DNA of 64,000 nucleotides from Ardenticatenaceae bacterium (GCA_011525915.1 WYBM01000052.1:1-64000), one strand, 5' to 3'; counted from the stretch's first letter, positions 35,988 to 45,350 are shown. Program-made: numbers and translations. The notes: a model not told the origin generated them from the sequence alone.

Positions 35988-36812
35988 ATGGAACTGCGTT
36001 ACTATCCCGAATTACGAGAGGCAATTGCCGAATACTTTAGTGAAGAGGAGCTGCGAGAATTCCTTTATGAGATGGCAATTAACTACGATCATTTGCGTGG
36101 TGCGACAATACGCGGCAAAGCGCAATCTCTGGTTGATCATTGTGAAAAACGTGGTTTGATAGAAGAGCTGCTAACAGCCCTCGCAGCTGCCCGGCCCCAT
36201 GTTGACTGGAAAGAAAAAGCCCGGCCCAGAGAAACAAAGGTGTCTGCAGCCCTCTTACGGACAACGCAAAAGGCTGAGTTCAAGAAATTTACCGATGAGC
36301 TGAGTAAGGAATGTGGAGATATGATAAATTCAATGGATGATAGTAAAAACAACGTGCCAACGCGCCTGTACCTTTGTTTTGAAAACTGGGAAACTGTACA
36401 TCACAATCTCAGATATATACAGCAGGATTTAAACACGCCACTTGTGGAAGATGTAGGAGCGCTTAAAGATAGCCGGGCTTTGTTGAAGATACTCATTCAA
36501 TATTGTGATAGCTTATTACGCCTGCTTGATCAGGAAGAGATTGATCCGCCCGGAATCCGGCCAAGTGCTTATCTTCGGCATGATCTTAAGAAGATCAAAA
36601 GCACCTCTGACGATCTTTACGCAGCCCTTTATTTGCTTGAAGGCAGCCTTTATGCCCAAGCGCCGGATGAAGAAAAAATAGAAACGGTACGGCAAGAACT
36701 TATCACTTTAGAAGTGATGGTGGCCGATATTGTCGAATGGTTCATAGCTGTGATCGGTATTTTTGACAGCGATAAAAACAGTGCCCAGGCAGGGGTGGCT
36801 GATAACAGATGA
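35988..36812 (+). CDS. Protein with N-terminal death-like effector-associated domain
   Basis: About 274 aa. Residues 1-70 (ELREFLYEMAINYDHLRG, SLVDHCEKRGLIEELLTALA, ARPHVDW) match the six-helix effector-associated/death-like domains that join sensors to effectors in bacterial conflict and signalling systems. The other 200 residues are helical and charged, without a catalytic motif (HDLKKIKSTSDDLYAALYLL). It may therefore be an adaptor or scaffold. GGAAG six bases before ATG 35988 is preferred over ATG 35967. A second small helical protein follows after 60 bases. The stretch lacks the ACGGCCGT octamer and is more AT-rich than its neighbours. The domain call is by eye. Confidence 0.65.
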   Translation: MELRYYPELREAIAEYFSEEELREFLYEMAINYDHLRGATIRGKAQSLVDHCEKRGLIEELLTALAAARPHVDWKEKARPRETKVSAALLRTTQKAEFKKFTDELSKECGDMINSMDDSKNNVPTRLYLCFENWETVHHNLRYIQQDLNTPLVEDVGALKDSRALLKILIQYCDSLLRLLDQEEIDPPGIRPSAYLRHDLKKIKSTSDDLYAALYLLEGSLYAQAPDEEKIETVRQELITLEVMVADIVEWFIAVIGIFDSDKNSAQAGVADNR

Positions 36813-36872
36813 GTGGCAAGTTAGCTCACGACAGGTAGGAACTGCTTACCTGTTTTATCTTTTGGAGGGACA

Positions 36873-37250
36873 TTGGCTAAACGTAACGCTAACGCCGCTG
36901 AAGATACCTCTCAGCAACTTAGCCTCGCTTTTAGCAATTTGTGCCGTATCGCCGGTTATTATGCACACACCACCCCAGATACGGTAAAAGACGATTTTCA
37001 AGATGATATTAAAGACCTGCATTTCTGGCCAGGTTATGTAAGAAGCCAGGAGCAGGGGTTGAGCCGGGATGTTTTAAGGGAGTTTCGGCTGCAAACAAAA
37101 ACGATCAAGCCGCTGGTTAATCGGCTTTGGAAAGCGTTGAATAAAGCACAAAAATGTAATCGCAGAAAAAACTGGGATACTTTTATTGACCATATGGCCG
37201 AAGTATGGGAGTGTTGTTGGGATTTACTCAAAGCATTAGACTGCGATTAG
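36873..37250 (+). CDS. Small all-helical protein, downstream partner of the EAD protein
   Basis: 125 aa, start TTG 36873 with GGAGGG four bases upstream. Sequence is helical and charged (SLAFSNLCRIAGYYAHTTPD, TKTIKPLVNRLWKALNKAQK, and Cys/Trp-rich VWECCWDLLKALDCD at the end). No family is recognised and there is no catalytic motif, signal or membrane segment. It lies 60 bases after the effector-associated-domain gene on the same strand, so the two probably form one cassette. Its role is unknown. Confidence 0.55.
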   Translation: MAKRNANAAEDTSQQLSLAFSNLCRIAGYYAHTTPDTVKDDFQDDIKDLHFWPGYVRSQEQGLSRDVLREFRLQTKTIKPLVNRLWKALNKAQKCNRRKNWDTFIDHMAEVWECCWDLLKALDCD

Positions 37251-37337
37251 ATAAACTCAAACCTTCTGCTTTTATAGATACCTCACTCATAGGAAGTTGA
37301 CAAAGGTCTGGTGCAAGTTATTTTGCATTGGCATGTA

Positions 37338-38399
37338 TCAATAAAAATTAAAGCCTAACTGGCGTGTTTCTGATTCTGCCAGCTTGCTCACCCCCACGCC
37401 CAGCAGCCGCAGCTTCTTATCGCGGGGCCAATGTTCGTCCCACAAGGCATGGGCCAGCTTGTACAGCGTATCTATATCATCAAACCCTACTTCTACGGAC
37501 TTTTGCCGGGTGTAGGTGGTGAAGTCTGCCCAGCGGAACTTCACGCTGGCCGTGTGGGCCACCAACCCCCGTTTTTGCAGTGACTGGATCACACGCTGGC
37601 ACATCTTGTGCAGCTGCGCCTGCAGCAGCGCTGCATCGTCCACATCTGTGTTAAATGTCCACTCCTGGCTGATGCTTTTGGGTGGTCCATCATCAGGCAA
37701 CACCGCCCGGCCGTCTATCCCCGCGGCCCGTTGCTGCAGCGCGCCGGCCTGCTTGCCGACAAGCTGATGCAGCCTGGCACTGTCTGCTGCTGCCAGCTGC
37801 CCACAGCTGGTGATTCCCTGTTGCGCCAGCTTTTCCGCTGTCTTAGGGCCAATGCCCCACAAGGCGCGTGTGGGTAAGGGGGCCAAAAACGCCGCTTCTG
37901 TGCCCGGCAGCACTACCGTGAACCCCTCTGGTTTCTGGTGGTCAGAAGCCACTTTGGCCACGAGTTTGCTGGTGGCCAGGCCCACAGAGCAGGGCAGGCC
38001 GGTTTGGGCCTTTACGGCCGTTTTCACTTCCCCCGCCACGGTTACCGGATCATCCCAGGCCGCCAGGTCTACATATGCCTCGTCTACACTCATTGGCTCC
38101 ACAGGGCCATACGGCCGTAAGATGTCCATGATGTGCCGTGAGCATTCATGCACCCGGTCCCAGTTAGCGGGCACAATTTTGAGGGTAGGGCACAGGCGCA
38201 CGGCCGTGATCATCGGCATCGCCGAATGGATGCCCAATTGACGCGCCTCATAACTGGCGGAAGCCACCACCCCGCGTTGGTCCGGCTGCCCACCTACAAC
38301 CAGCGGCACCCCGGCATCCTCCCGGTGATCCAGTAGATGAACATTGACGTAAAAGGCATCCATGTCCAGGTGAAGTACCACCCGGGGCCAGTTTGTCAT
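37338..38399 (-). CDS. dinB: DNA polymerase IV, Y family
   Basis: 353 aa translesion polymerase. HLDMDAFYVNV (metal-binding Asp), Tyr/Arg of the fingers in SYEARQLGIHSAM, the catalytic SVDEAYVDL, helix-hairpin-helix IGPKTAEKL and a little-finger domain (about 240-345). The C-terminus RQLGFNF resembles a beta-clamp-binding peptide. Pol IV is often SOS-induced, but no LexA box was found at its start. The ATG at 38399 is 21 bases after the pfkA stop on the same strand. It is the last gene of a long minus-strand run. Confidence 0.95.
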   Translation of the reverse strand: MTNWPRVVLHLDMDAFYVNVHLLDHREDAGVPLVVGGQPDQRGVVASASYEARQLGIHSAMPMITAVRLCPTLKIVPANWDRVHECSRHIMDILRPYGPVEPMSVDEAYVDLAAWDDPVTVAGEVKTAVKAQTGLPCSVGLATSKLVAKVASDHQKPEGFTVVLPGTEAAFLAPLPTRALWGIGPKTAEKLAQQGITSCGQLAAADSARLHQLVGKQAGALQQRAAGIDGRAVLPDDGPPKSISQEWTFNTDVDDAALLQAQLHKMCQRVIQSLQKRGLVAHTASVKFRWADFTTYTRQKSVEVGFDDIDTLYKLAHALWDEHWPRDKKLRLLGVGVSKLAESETRQLGFNFY

Positions 38400-38420
38400 G
38401 GGTAACCCCTGGTTGAATGA

Positions 38421-39512
38421 TCAGTCGCCAAAAACGATGCCCAGATCACGGGCAGTGAGCATGGTGTCACAGTCTAACGGCACCGTTTTCATGCGGTGGG
38501 TGGCCTTGTCCAGCGGCACATAACGCACCGTAGGGGGATCCAAAGCCACCATAATGCCGTTTTCTCCTTGATCCAGGGCACGAATGGCGGCGGCACCAAA
38601 ACGCAGCGCCAGCAGCCGGTCAAAGGTGGTCGGTGAGCCGCCGCGCAGCAGGTGGCCCAGGCGCACCACCCGCGCCTCTTTGCCGGTGTGGGCGGCCAGG
38701 TCGGCGGCCACTTGATGGCCGATGCCGCCCAACCGTTTTTCTTTTTCTTCCAGCCAGGCAAAATCACCCCCCACCGGGCGCGCGCCTTCGGCCACCACAA
38801 TCACAGAAAAGCGACGGCCGCTGCGATCTCGTTCGATCACCTTGTCGGCGATTTTGCTGATGTCGTAAGGGATTTCGGGGATGAGGATGGCATCGGCCGT
38901 GGCCGATATGCCGGAGTTCAGGGCGATCCAGCCGGCGTAGCGGCCCATCACTTCCACGACGATGACGCGCTGGTGAGCCTGGGCAGTGGAGTGCAGGCGG
39001 TCAATGCATTCGGTGGCAAAGGAGACGGCCGTGTCAAAACCAAATGTAATCACCGTCTCATCCAGGTCATTATCAATTGTTTTGGGTACACCTATGACGT
39101 GCAGCCCTCGTTTATACAGAGCATTGGCAATAGAGAGGGAGCCATCACCGCCCACCATAATCAAGGCATCAATCTTTTGCGTCTTTAAGGCCTTGATGAT
39201 GTCGTCTGAGCGGTCTACCTGCACAATTTTGCCCTTGTCATCCTGCATGGGAAATTTAATCGGGTTGCTTTTATTGGAAGTGCCAATAATGGTGCCGCCC
39301 AGATGGGTAATGCCCCGTACCGTTTCCCGGTGCAGCGGCAGCAGCCAGCCTTCCGGGTATTGCTCCGGCAGCATCAGACTGTTAAAAGCGTCACGGATGC
39401 CAAAGCATTCCCACCCCCGGTTATGGGCGGCCAGCACAGCCGCCCGAATGACAGCGTTTAAACCGGGGGCATCGCCGCCGCCGGTGTTGATAGCAATACG
39501 TTTGATGGGCAT
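38421..39512 (-). CDS. pfkA: 6-phosphofructokinase, mixed-type
   Basis: 363 aa. Phosphorylates fructose 6-phosphate in glycolysis. GGGDAPGLNAVIRAA at the N-terminus, MVGGDGSLSIA and PKTIDNDLDET, EVMGRYAGWIAL, and LGHLLRGGSPTTFDR. The residue after GGD is Gly, the ATP-type choice, while PKTIDND carries the Lys typical of PPi-type enzymes. This combination marks the so-called group III or mixed-substrate PFKs, so phosphoryl donor is not certain. It sits 72 bases downstream of a lipoprotein gene, with a small TCAGT-type repeat between. Confidence 0.95.
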   Translation of the reverse strand: MPIKRIAINTGGGDAPGLNAVIRAAVLAAHNRGWECFGIRDAFNSLMLPEQYPEGWLLPLHRETVRGITHLGGTIIGTSNKSNPIKFPMQDDKGKIVQVDRSDDIIKALKTQKIDALIMVGGDGSLSIANALYKRGLHVIGVPKTIDNDLDETVITFGFDTAVSFATECIDRLHSTAQAHQRVIVVEVMGRYAGWIALNSGISATADAILIPEIPYDISKIADKVIERDRSGRRFSVIVVAEGARPVGGDFAWLEEKEKRLGGIGHQVAADLAAHTGKEARVVRLGHLLRGGSPTTFDRLLALRFGAAAIRALDQGENGIMVALDPPTVRYVPLDKATHRMKTVPLDCDTMLTARDLGIVFGD

Positions 39513-39532
39513 AGATTCCTCCTGCTACAGTC

Positions 39533-39562
39533 ATCAGCCATAAGTAACCGGTCATCAGTAAG
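39533..39562. repeat. Short TCATCAG-type repeat
   Basis: GTCATCAGCC and GTCATCAGTAAG flank AGTAACC in the gap between pfkA and the lipoprotein gene. The units match the left arm of the repeat at 175-282. It is single-armed, so it is a fragment. Confidence 0.45.
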
Positions 39563-39583
39563 GGGAAGGTTGTTGGCTGCCGT

Positions 39584-40990
39584 TTACCGGTTTGGTGCAA
39601 ATTGCTCGGGCTGAATAGGCGCCTGTGCTGGCGGCATAGGCGCAACGAAGTAATTTTGCAGCGCATAGACCATGACCGGGTAGATGAGCGGTTGTGCTTC
39701 ATCGGCAATTTTGGCAAAACCGCCGCCCAAAAACCAGAGGGCCGCCCCTTTTACCTCAGGATAGGGCGCGTATAACTGACTGGCCCAGGCCACGTCACGC
39801 AGCGCCTGTTCTGGTGGCGGCGTGTGCTCATAAGTCCAGCCCCATTCCGTAATCAACACCGTGGGCCGGGGGATGCCGTTTTGGTCGGCGATACGGAACA
39901 GTTCTTGAAAACGGCCCACCTTGTACGGATAGGCGTCGGCAATATCGGCTGTCAGGTAGCTATATTCGTGCAGGGCAACCGCCAGCCGTTCTGGATGGTT
40001 CCCGGCCAGCCGTAGAAATTGTAGCATAGAAGGCGTTTGCCAGTGCGCCGGTTCTGGCTCGCCAGAAGCCCAACCAAAGGCTGCCCAATTAAAACCGTCT
40101 TGCAAGGCCAATTCGGCCGTTTTCAGGGCAAACTGACCCAGCCATTCGGCCTGATTTTTGTCTATTTCGTTAATGGTTTCAATCCACACCAGGCTGGGGT
40201 CGAGTTCCGGCGGGAAAGCATCGTGGTGCATTTGCCAGTGTCGGACGGCGGCCTGGTCCGGTGGCAAGGTGTAGTCCGGCACGTCCCAATTGTAATCGCC
40301 GCCAGCTGCTTTACGGTAGACCAACACATGGGGTACGCCGCTGGCCCGTTTTAGTTCTTGGGCAAAAAGGATAGGTTGGGCGTTGTCTGCGCTTTTTAGA
40401 AAGAAGGGCACGCCGGCTTCATCCAGGCGGCGCATCCATTCTTCCAACCCGGCCGTATTGCCACCAATGCCCACGTGGAAGCCGATCTTCGCGTAGGCAA
40501 TATCTTGACCCTGGCGGCGCAGTTCACTGGCAAGGGCCGCAAAGTCCAGGGTGGGGATAGGTGTGGGTGTAAAGGTAGCTGTGGGTGTAGGGTCCAAAGG
40601 GGCGGTGGCTACGGCCGTAGCCGGTTGTGGCTGGCTGATGATAGGCAAAAACGTCTGGCTGGTGGCCTGGTGCAGCGGATAAGCGGAAGGGAGCGGCACG
40701 GCCGTGGCTGGTGGTATATATGGCTGTGGTGTAGCGGTTGGCTGTGATGACGCAGGTGTCAGGACAGCCAATGTCGCAGCCGGGTACGCCGCCGAGGGGA
40801 TCATGGTGGCCAGGACTTCACCCTGGGCAGTGGGTGGCGGGGGCATCGTAGGCGTGGAGACAGGGGCCACCCGGCAGCCAACGACGGCCGTGAGCAGCCA
40901 AAGGAAGATCAATAGATGATAGGATGATGAGGCCAGCCTGCCGTGCTGGCTGGCGTAAGATACACGTGCCTTGTTCCCGGCTGGCTGCAT
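39584..40990 (-). CDS. Lipoprotein with glycoside-hydrolase-like TIM barrel
   Basis: 468 aa. Basic N-terminus, hydrophobic stretch LLIFLWLLTAVV and lipobox VVGC; then a Pro/Thr-rich linker (about 45-155) containing TFLPIIS. The C-terminal 300 residues resemble a beta/alpha-barrel glycosidase: strand-end acids WIETINEID and LITEWGWTYE sit like the acid/base and nucleophile glutamates of clan GH-A. Family and substrate could not be assigned. ATG 40990 is adjacent to AGGGG; a TTG at 41011 would overlap the M24 peptidase gene by eight bases. Probably cotranscribed with it. Confidence 0.7.
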   Translation of the reverse strand: MQPAGNKARVSYASQHGRLASSSYHLLIFLWLLTAVVGCRVAPVSTPTMPPPPTAQGEVLATMIPSAAYPAATLAVLTPASSQPTATPQPYIPPATAVPLPSAYPLHQATSQTFLPIISQPQPATAVATAPLDPTPTATFTPTPIPTLDFAALASELRRQGQDIAYAKIGFHVGIGGNTAGLEEWMRRLDEAGVPFFLKSADNAQPILFAQELKRASGVPHVLVYRKAAGGDYNWDVPDYTLPPDQAAVRHWQMHHDAFPPELDPSLVWIETINEIDKNQAEWLGQFALKTAELALQDGFNWAAFGWASGEPEPAHWQTPSMLQFLRLAGNHPERLAVALHEYSYLTADIADAYPYKVGRFQELFRIADQNGIPRPTVLITEWGWTYEHTPPPEQALRDVAWASQLYAPYPEVKGAALWFLGGGFAKIADEAQPLIYPVMVYALQNYFVAPMPPAQAPIQPEQFAPNR

Positions 40991-41003
40991 CCCCTGGTCA
41001 CGG

Positions 41004-42107
41004 TCAACCAACAGTTATCAGCTCGCGGGTAAAGGATGTCAGGCAGCGATAGCCGGTGGCGGTGATGAGGATGTTGTCCTCAATGCGCACACCCGCTTTG
41101 CCTGGAATGTAAATGCCTGGTTCCACGGTGAAGACATTACCGGTTGACAGCGGCTCCATGTTACCTTGCATCAACGAAGGCGGTTCGTGCCCTTCCACCC
41201 CCAGACCATGCCCGGTGCGATGGATGAAGTACTCACCATAACCTGCGTCATCAATGACGTCCCGTGCGGCTGTGTCTATCTCTTCACACCGTACACCGGG
41301 CCCCGAAGCCGATACCCCCTGGGCATTGGCCGTTTTTACCGTCTCGTAAAGTCGGCGAGATTCGGCATCAATGTCGCCGACAGCAAAGGTACGGGTAATA
41401 TCTGATGGGTAACCATCCACCAGGCATCCCCAATCAATGACCAGCAAGTCACCCGATTGCAATGGGCGGTCAGTAGGTACGGCGTGCGGTGACGCTCCGT
41501 TTGGCCCGCTAGAGACAATGGGACCAAAGGCGATGCCCTCGGCTCCTTCGTCCAGTTGGTACTGACGCAGGCGGGCAGCCACCTGCTTTTCTGTCATGCC
41601 GATCTTGATGTCGGGGATGAGTCGGGCAATAGCCCGCTCAGCAATGGCAATGGCTTTTTCTATGGCAGCGATTTCGTCAGGCTCTTTGATGCCCCGCAAG
41701 GCCATGAGAATGGGTTCAGCATGGGCAATCTGTAGGCCGGGAGCATACCGTTTGAGCAGTTCGTACTCCAACACACGCATATGCAGCGCTTCCACGCCCA
41801 GCAGGTAGTCGGCCAGTTCCAGATGAGCGCAGGCTCGCTGGAAGGCGCCGGTAAACCCTTCTTCATCTGTCCAGTCAAAGATACGATCGGTGGGGATACC
41901 CACTTCCCTGGCTTTCATCGCTTCCAGGTTAGGCACAATAATGGCCGGGTCGTCGTCAGCCGGGAAGAAGAGGAGTATAGGCCGTTCGCTTAGATGCGAA
42001 TGAATGCCGCTGAGGTAAGCCATGTTGGGCCCGGGCACAACAGCAATGCCATCGACGCCGTGGGCCAGCATTTCTTTGGTGAGTTTTTGCAGGCGTTGTG
42101 TGTTCAT
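41004..42107 (-). CDS. M24-family aminopeptidase (Xaa-Pro peptidase type)
   Basis: 367 aa. N-terminal creatinase-like domain (about 1-135) and C-terminal pita-bread domain. Metal ligands in order: Asp in VIDWG, Asp in SDITRTF, His in HRTGHGLG, Glu in TVEPGIYIP and Glu in VRIEDN. This is the PepQ/PepP pattern, which removes N-terminal residues next to proline with two metal ions. A cytoplasmic enzyme with no signal peptide. It lies in the long minus-strand run with the biotinyl protein (59 bases) upstream. Confidence 0.93.
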   Translation of the reverse strand: MNTQRLQKLTKEMLAHGVDGIAVVPGPNMAYLSGIHSHLSERPILLFFPADDDPAIIVPNLEAMKAREVGIPTDRIFDWTDEEGFTGAFQRACAHLELADYLLGVEALHMRVLEYELLKRYAPGLQIAHAEPILMALRGIKEPDEIAAIEKAIAIAERAIARLIPDIKIGMTEKQVAARLRQYQLDEGAEGIAFGPIVSSGPNGASPHAVPTDRPLQSGDLLVIDWGCLVDGYPSDITRTFAVGDIDAESRRLYETVKTANAQGVSASGPGVRCEEIDTAARDVIDDAGYGEYFIHRTGHGLGVEGHEPPSLMQGNMEPLSTGNVFTVEPGIYIPGKAGVRIEDNILITATGYRCLTSFTRELITVG

Positions 42108-42166
42108 GGGTTTTGTATACCAGAGACGGGGGATGCACGATTTAAGCCTCTCCCCATCGCTACTTT

Positions 42167-42670
42167 CTAATCTCCACGCTCTTCTAATGCAATCAGTTGA
42201 ATGCCAGCTTGCACCGAGTCACCGGGGGTACAGTGCACGGCCGTGACGACCCCGGCATAGGGTGCTTGAATAGGTATGACCATTTTCATGGATTCTAACA
42301 AGATGAGCCTGTCGCCGGCAGCGACTGTATCACCAACGTTCACCAGGATCTCGGTGACAACGGCCGGAATAGCTGCCGCCAGAGAAGCGTCACCCTGGTT
42401 GCCGTGGCCACGCTCACGCACGCGGGCAGCGGTAAACGTGTGGCCATTAACCCACAATGATCGGGTATCGCCATCCTTTGCCCCGGCCAGCCGCAGCCGA
42501 CGGCGTGTGCCATCAGGTAGTACCTGTTCTAGCAAGACGGTGTGGGTGTCATGGTGCAACAGATGGAAAACGGCCGTGTTCCCGGCCAGGGTCACGTGTA
42601 TCTCGTTACCCTGACGGGTGGCTTCAAATTCCCGCTCTTCATGGTGGATTGCCAGTTTAAACTTTGCCAT
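42167..42670 (-). CDS. Biotinyl-domain protein (BCCP-like)
   Basis: 167 aa. The C-terminal 75 residues are a biotinyl/lipoyl fold with the biotinylation site ESMKM (Lys) and the VNVGDTVAAGDRLILL and GVVTAVHCTPGDSVQAG hairpins. The N-terminal half is beta-rich (TVLLEQVLPDGTRRRLRL), like the BT domain of acyl-CoA or methylcrotonyl-CoA carboxylase alpha subunits. No carboxylase or biotin carboxylase gene is adjacent, so the partner is elsewhere. ATG 42670 begins seven bases after the nfeD stop, so translation is probably coupled. Confidence 0.88.
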   Translation of the reverse strand: MAKFKLAIHHEEREFEATRQGNEIHVTLAGNTAVFHLLHHDTHTVLLEQVLPDGTRRRLRLAGAKDGDTRSLWVNGHTFTAARVRERGHGNQGDASLAAAIPAVVTEILVNVGDTVAAGDRLILLESMKMVIPIQAPYAGVVTAVHCTPGDSVQAGIQLIALEERGD

Positions 42671-42677
42671 GGTATGG

Positions 42678-44006
42678 TTAATTTGTCTGAGGATTGGCTG
42701 CCTTTTTTACATAAAGTGTGAAACCCTCTACACGTTCCACAATGACTTCTTCATCAAACGAAATAGCTTCTGTGGCCTGAGCCTGCCATAATTCACCGTT
42801 GACCAGCACCCGGCCTTTATAAACAGCATCGTTGCCGCTGGTGGCCAGCGACTGGCGTACCGGCCCGGTTTTGCCAACCATGCTTTCCATGCCCGTCACC
42901 GGTTGCAGCTGTTGAGCACGTAAACCTTGCGTAATGACGAATATGAAGACCGCTGCGGTTCCACCGGTAATGGCCACTGCCGCCGGAATAGAAATGCGAA
43001 CGAATTCAGGTGAGCTGGGGGAATTAAACAAAACCAGGAGCCCGCCGAACAAGCACAAAGCTCCCGCTACAGACAGGCCCCCATGGCTAGGGGTAAAAAG
43101 CTCGGCGATAAATAAGACAAAAGCTATCATGATAAGGCCAAACCCCAGCCAGTTAACAGGTAGTTGCCCCAGACCGTAGAGTGCCATTCCAATAAGCAAA
43201 ACACCAATCAACCCAGCTACCCAACCACCGGGGTTGGAAACTTCAGCAATAACAGCTTGCACACCAATCGCCATTAAAATACCTATAATGATAGGGTTGG
43301 CCAGCGCATGTAAGAACGCTTCGAGCAGGTTCATGTCAAACGTACGCTGGGAAATATTAGTTGTTTGAAGAATGGTTTCCTGGTCGTTAATCACAACAGT
43401 TAACCCATCAAGCTGGTTAAGCAGGTCTGTTGTATCAGTAGCGATAGCGTCAATAAGGCCGGCCGCCAAAGCTTCTCTTTCATTGACGGCCACTGCCTCT
43501 GTTATCATGCGTACGGCCAGATTTGAAGCTGCCTCACCACGACGTTGCACCAACCCTCGCATGGTAGCCCCCAACGCTTCCGTTTCCTTACGGAATGCGG
43601 TTTCAGATAAGTCACTACCATCAGAGTTTATTGGCGAGGCAGCACCGATGATCGTACCAGGGGCCATGCCAGCGGCATGGGCAGCCAACGTGATAACACT
43701 TCCTGCCGATGCGGCCATCTCTCCTTCTGGAGCCACATATACAATAACGGGCACATCTGCTTTGCTGATGATTTGAACAATGTCCATCATAATATCTATT
43801 TGCCCACCAGGGGTGCTTAATTGGATAAGGATGGCGTTCATATCTTGTGCTTCCGCTTCACGGATGCCCCGCTCAAAGTAGCTGGCCATAGTAGGTGTTA
43901 CCGGTCCAGAGATTTCCAGCACCAGCACTTCACCTGACTGGGCCTGTGCCAGCCGAGAGATGCTCAGAAGCATGATGATAATTAAAGGAAAAAGAAGTTT
44001 ACGCAT
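42678..44006 (-). CDS. NfeD-type membrane serine protease (long form)
   Basis: 442 aa. Signal peptide (MRKLLFPLIIIMLLSISRLA), a ClpP-like protease domain (about 25-220) with catalytic Ser in EMAASAGSVI and candidate Lys in SETAFRKETEALGA, then four or five transmembrane helices and a C-terminal OB-fold (VGKTGPVRQSL, KGRVLVNGELWQA). This is the long NfeD1b type, which normally works with a stomatin/SPFH protein in membrane quality control. No stomatin gene is next to it here. Its start overlaps the GAF kinase stop by eight bases. Confidence 0.9.
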   Translation of the reverse strand: MRKLLFPLIIIMLLSISRLAQAQSGEVLVLEISGPVTPTMASYFERGIREAEAQDMNAILIQLSTPGGQIDIMMDIVQIISKADVPVIVYVAPEGEMAASAGSVITLAAHAAGMAPGTIIGAASPINSDGSDLSETAFRKETEALGATMRGLVQRRGEAASNLAVRMITEAVAVNEREALAAGLIDAIATDTTDLLNQLDGLTVVINDQETILQTTNISQRTFDMNLLEAFLHALANPIIIGILMAIGVQAVIAEVSNPGGWVAGLIGVLLIGMALYGLGQLPVNWLGFGLIMIAFVLFIAELFTPSHGGLSVAGALCLFGGLLVLFNSPSSPEFVRISIPAAVAITGGTAAVFIFVITQGLRAQQLQPVTGMESMVGKTGPVRQSLATSGNDAVYKGRVLVNGELWQAQATEAISFDEEVIVERVEGFTLYVKKAANPQTN

Positions 44007-45243
44007 TGGTTAAGGGTAAAGCGATAAAAAATTCACTGCCGATGCCTTCGATACTTTCTGCCCAGATACGGCCGTGGTTTAACTCTACCAGCTCTTTGGC
44101 AATAGACAACCCCAGGCCCATGCCTTCATGGCTACGGCGTAAAGGGGATTCTACCTGGTAAAATCGCTTAAAGACACGGCTGATGTGGTTTTCAGAAATG
44201 CCCATGCCGCTGTCTTTGATGCTAAACCACGCTTCCGGACCCTGCCGCTGTACAGTGATGATGATGTGCCCGCCTTGTCGTGTGAATTTTACGGCATTAT
44301 CCAGCAGGTTGCCCAGCACCACTTCGATCATATTGGGGTCAACTAACACGGGCAGGGGCCTGGCCGGCAAATGGACGGTAATGGTTTGTTGTTTAGCCAC
44401 GGCCGTTTCATCTGACGCTGCCTGCATATCCCGTACCAACTGCACAAAATCTACCTGCTTTTGTTCTACGGTGGCTTCACCGGCATCTACATAACGCAGG
44501 TTTAACATATCTTGAATGAGGGTGCGCAAGTGCACGGCCGCTTCCAGCACACTGTCCATCTGCGCCGCCATCTCTGGGCTGGCTTCATCTCGTAAAAACG
44601 AGACGTACCCTAAAATCACAGAAAGTGGTGTGCGTAATTCATGAGAAGCAATGGCAATAAAATTGGTTTTAAGCTCATCCAGTTCAGCCAGTTCCGCATT
44701 GACCTGTTCCAGTTCAGTGATCAGGCGGGCTTTTTCTACAGCCACCCCGGCGATGTCTGCCAGGATAACCATCGTCTCAAAATCTTCGCGGGTGAAATGG
44801 GGCGCTCCCAACTTATTGATGGCTTCCAGCACCCCTACCGGCTGCTTGTTGCCGTTGCGCATAGGCACGCCCAGAATGGCTTTGGTCTGGAAATCGATCG
44901 CCTCATCAATATTCTGGTTCCAACGGGGGTCCTGAGAAACGTCCTGAATGTACATGGGACGGTTGGCTTTCACAATAGCTCCGGCAATGCTGTTGTCCAG
45001 GGGCACAGGTATATTGGCCGTCTCCGCGGGGATGGGGTTGGAAGATGCTGTAAATTTGAGCTGGCGTGTGCGTGGATCAAGCAAAAAGATGGAAGCCGCT
45101 TCCGAATTGGTCAGTTCGGCCGCTTCCTTAATGATATGGGATAATAGCTGGTCGAGATGGGTTTCAGAGTTCAAAATACGGCTGATTTCAACCATTCGTA
45201 CCAGTCGTTTGCTGTCAAGATGGGGGAGCAAGCCTGTTGTCAT
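43999..45243 (-). CDS. GAF-domain sensor histidine kinase
   Basis: 414 aa from the preferred start. GAF domain about 15-165 (ILGVPMRNGNKQPVGVLEAI), short coiled coil, HisKA with phospho-His in IASHELRTPLSVILGYVS, HATPase_c with N box NLLDNAVKF, G1 DSGMGIS and G2 GMGLGLSIAKE. No membrane helix. The ATG at 45243 follows AGAGGC at eight bases; an upstream in-frame start adds 30 Cys-containing residues of doubtful value. It heads a seven-gene minus-strand run ending at dinB. The regulator partner is not adjacent. Confidence 0.92.
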   Translation of the reverse strand: MTTGLLPHLDSKRLVRMVEISRILNSETHLDQLLSHIIKEAAELTNSEAASIFLLDPRTRQLKFTASSNPIPAETANIPVPLDNSIAGAIVKANRPMYIQDVSQDPRWNQNIDEAIDFQTKAILGVPMRNGNKQPVGVLEAINKLGAPHFTREDFETMVILADIAGVAVEKARLITELEQVNAELAELDELKTNFIAIASHELRTPLSVILGYVSFLRDEASPEMAAQMDSVLEAAVHLRTLIQDMLNLRYVDAGEATVEQKQVDFVQLVRDMQAASDETAVAKQQTITVHLPARPLPVLVDPNMIEVVLGNLLDNAVKFTRQGGHIIITVQRQGPEAWFSIKDSGMGISENHISRVFKRFYQVESPLRRSHEGMGLGLSIAKELVELNHGRIWAESIEGIGSEFFIALPLTNA

Positions 45244-45350
45244 GGAATTTGCCTCTGATACTTCACATGGGCAGTGTGAATACAATACATTTGCCAGCAC
45301 TTGTATGATACGGTATGCTGGCAGCTTAGACAACCTGATTTTAACGACGT

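Noticed and set aside
35808..38018. Lack of ACGGCCGT taken as proof of recent transfer of the EAD cassette
   Set aside because: With one site per about 570 bases, a few gaps over 2 kb are expected, and a longer one (47329-50580) lies over ordinary genes.
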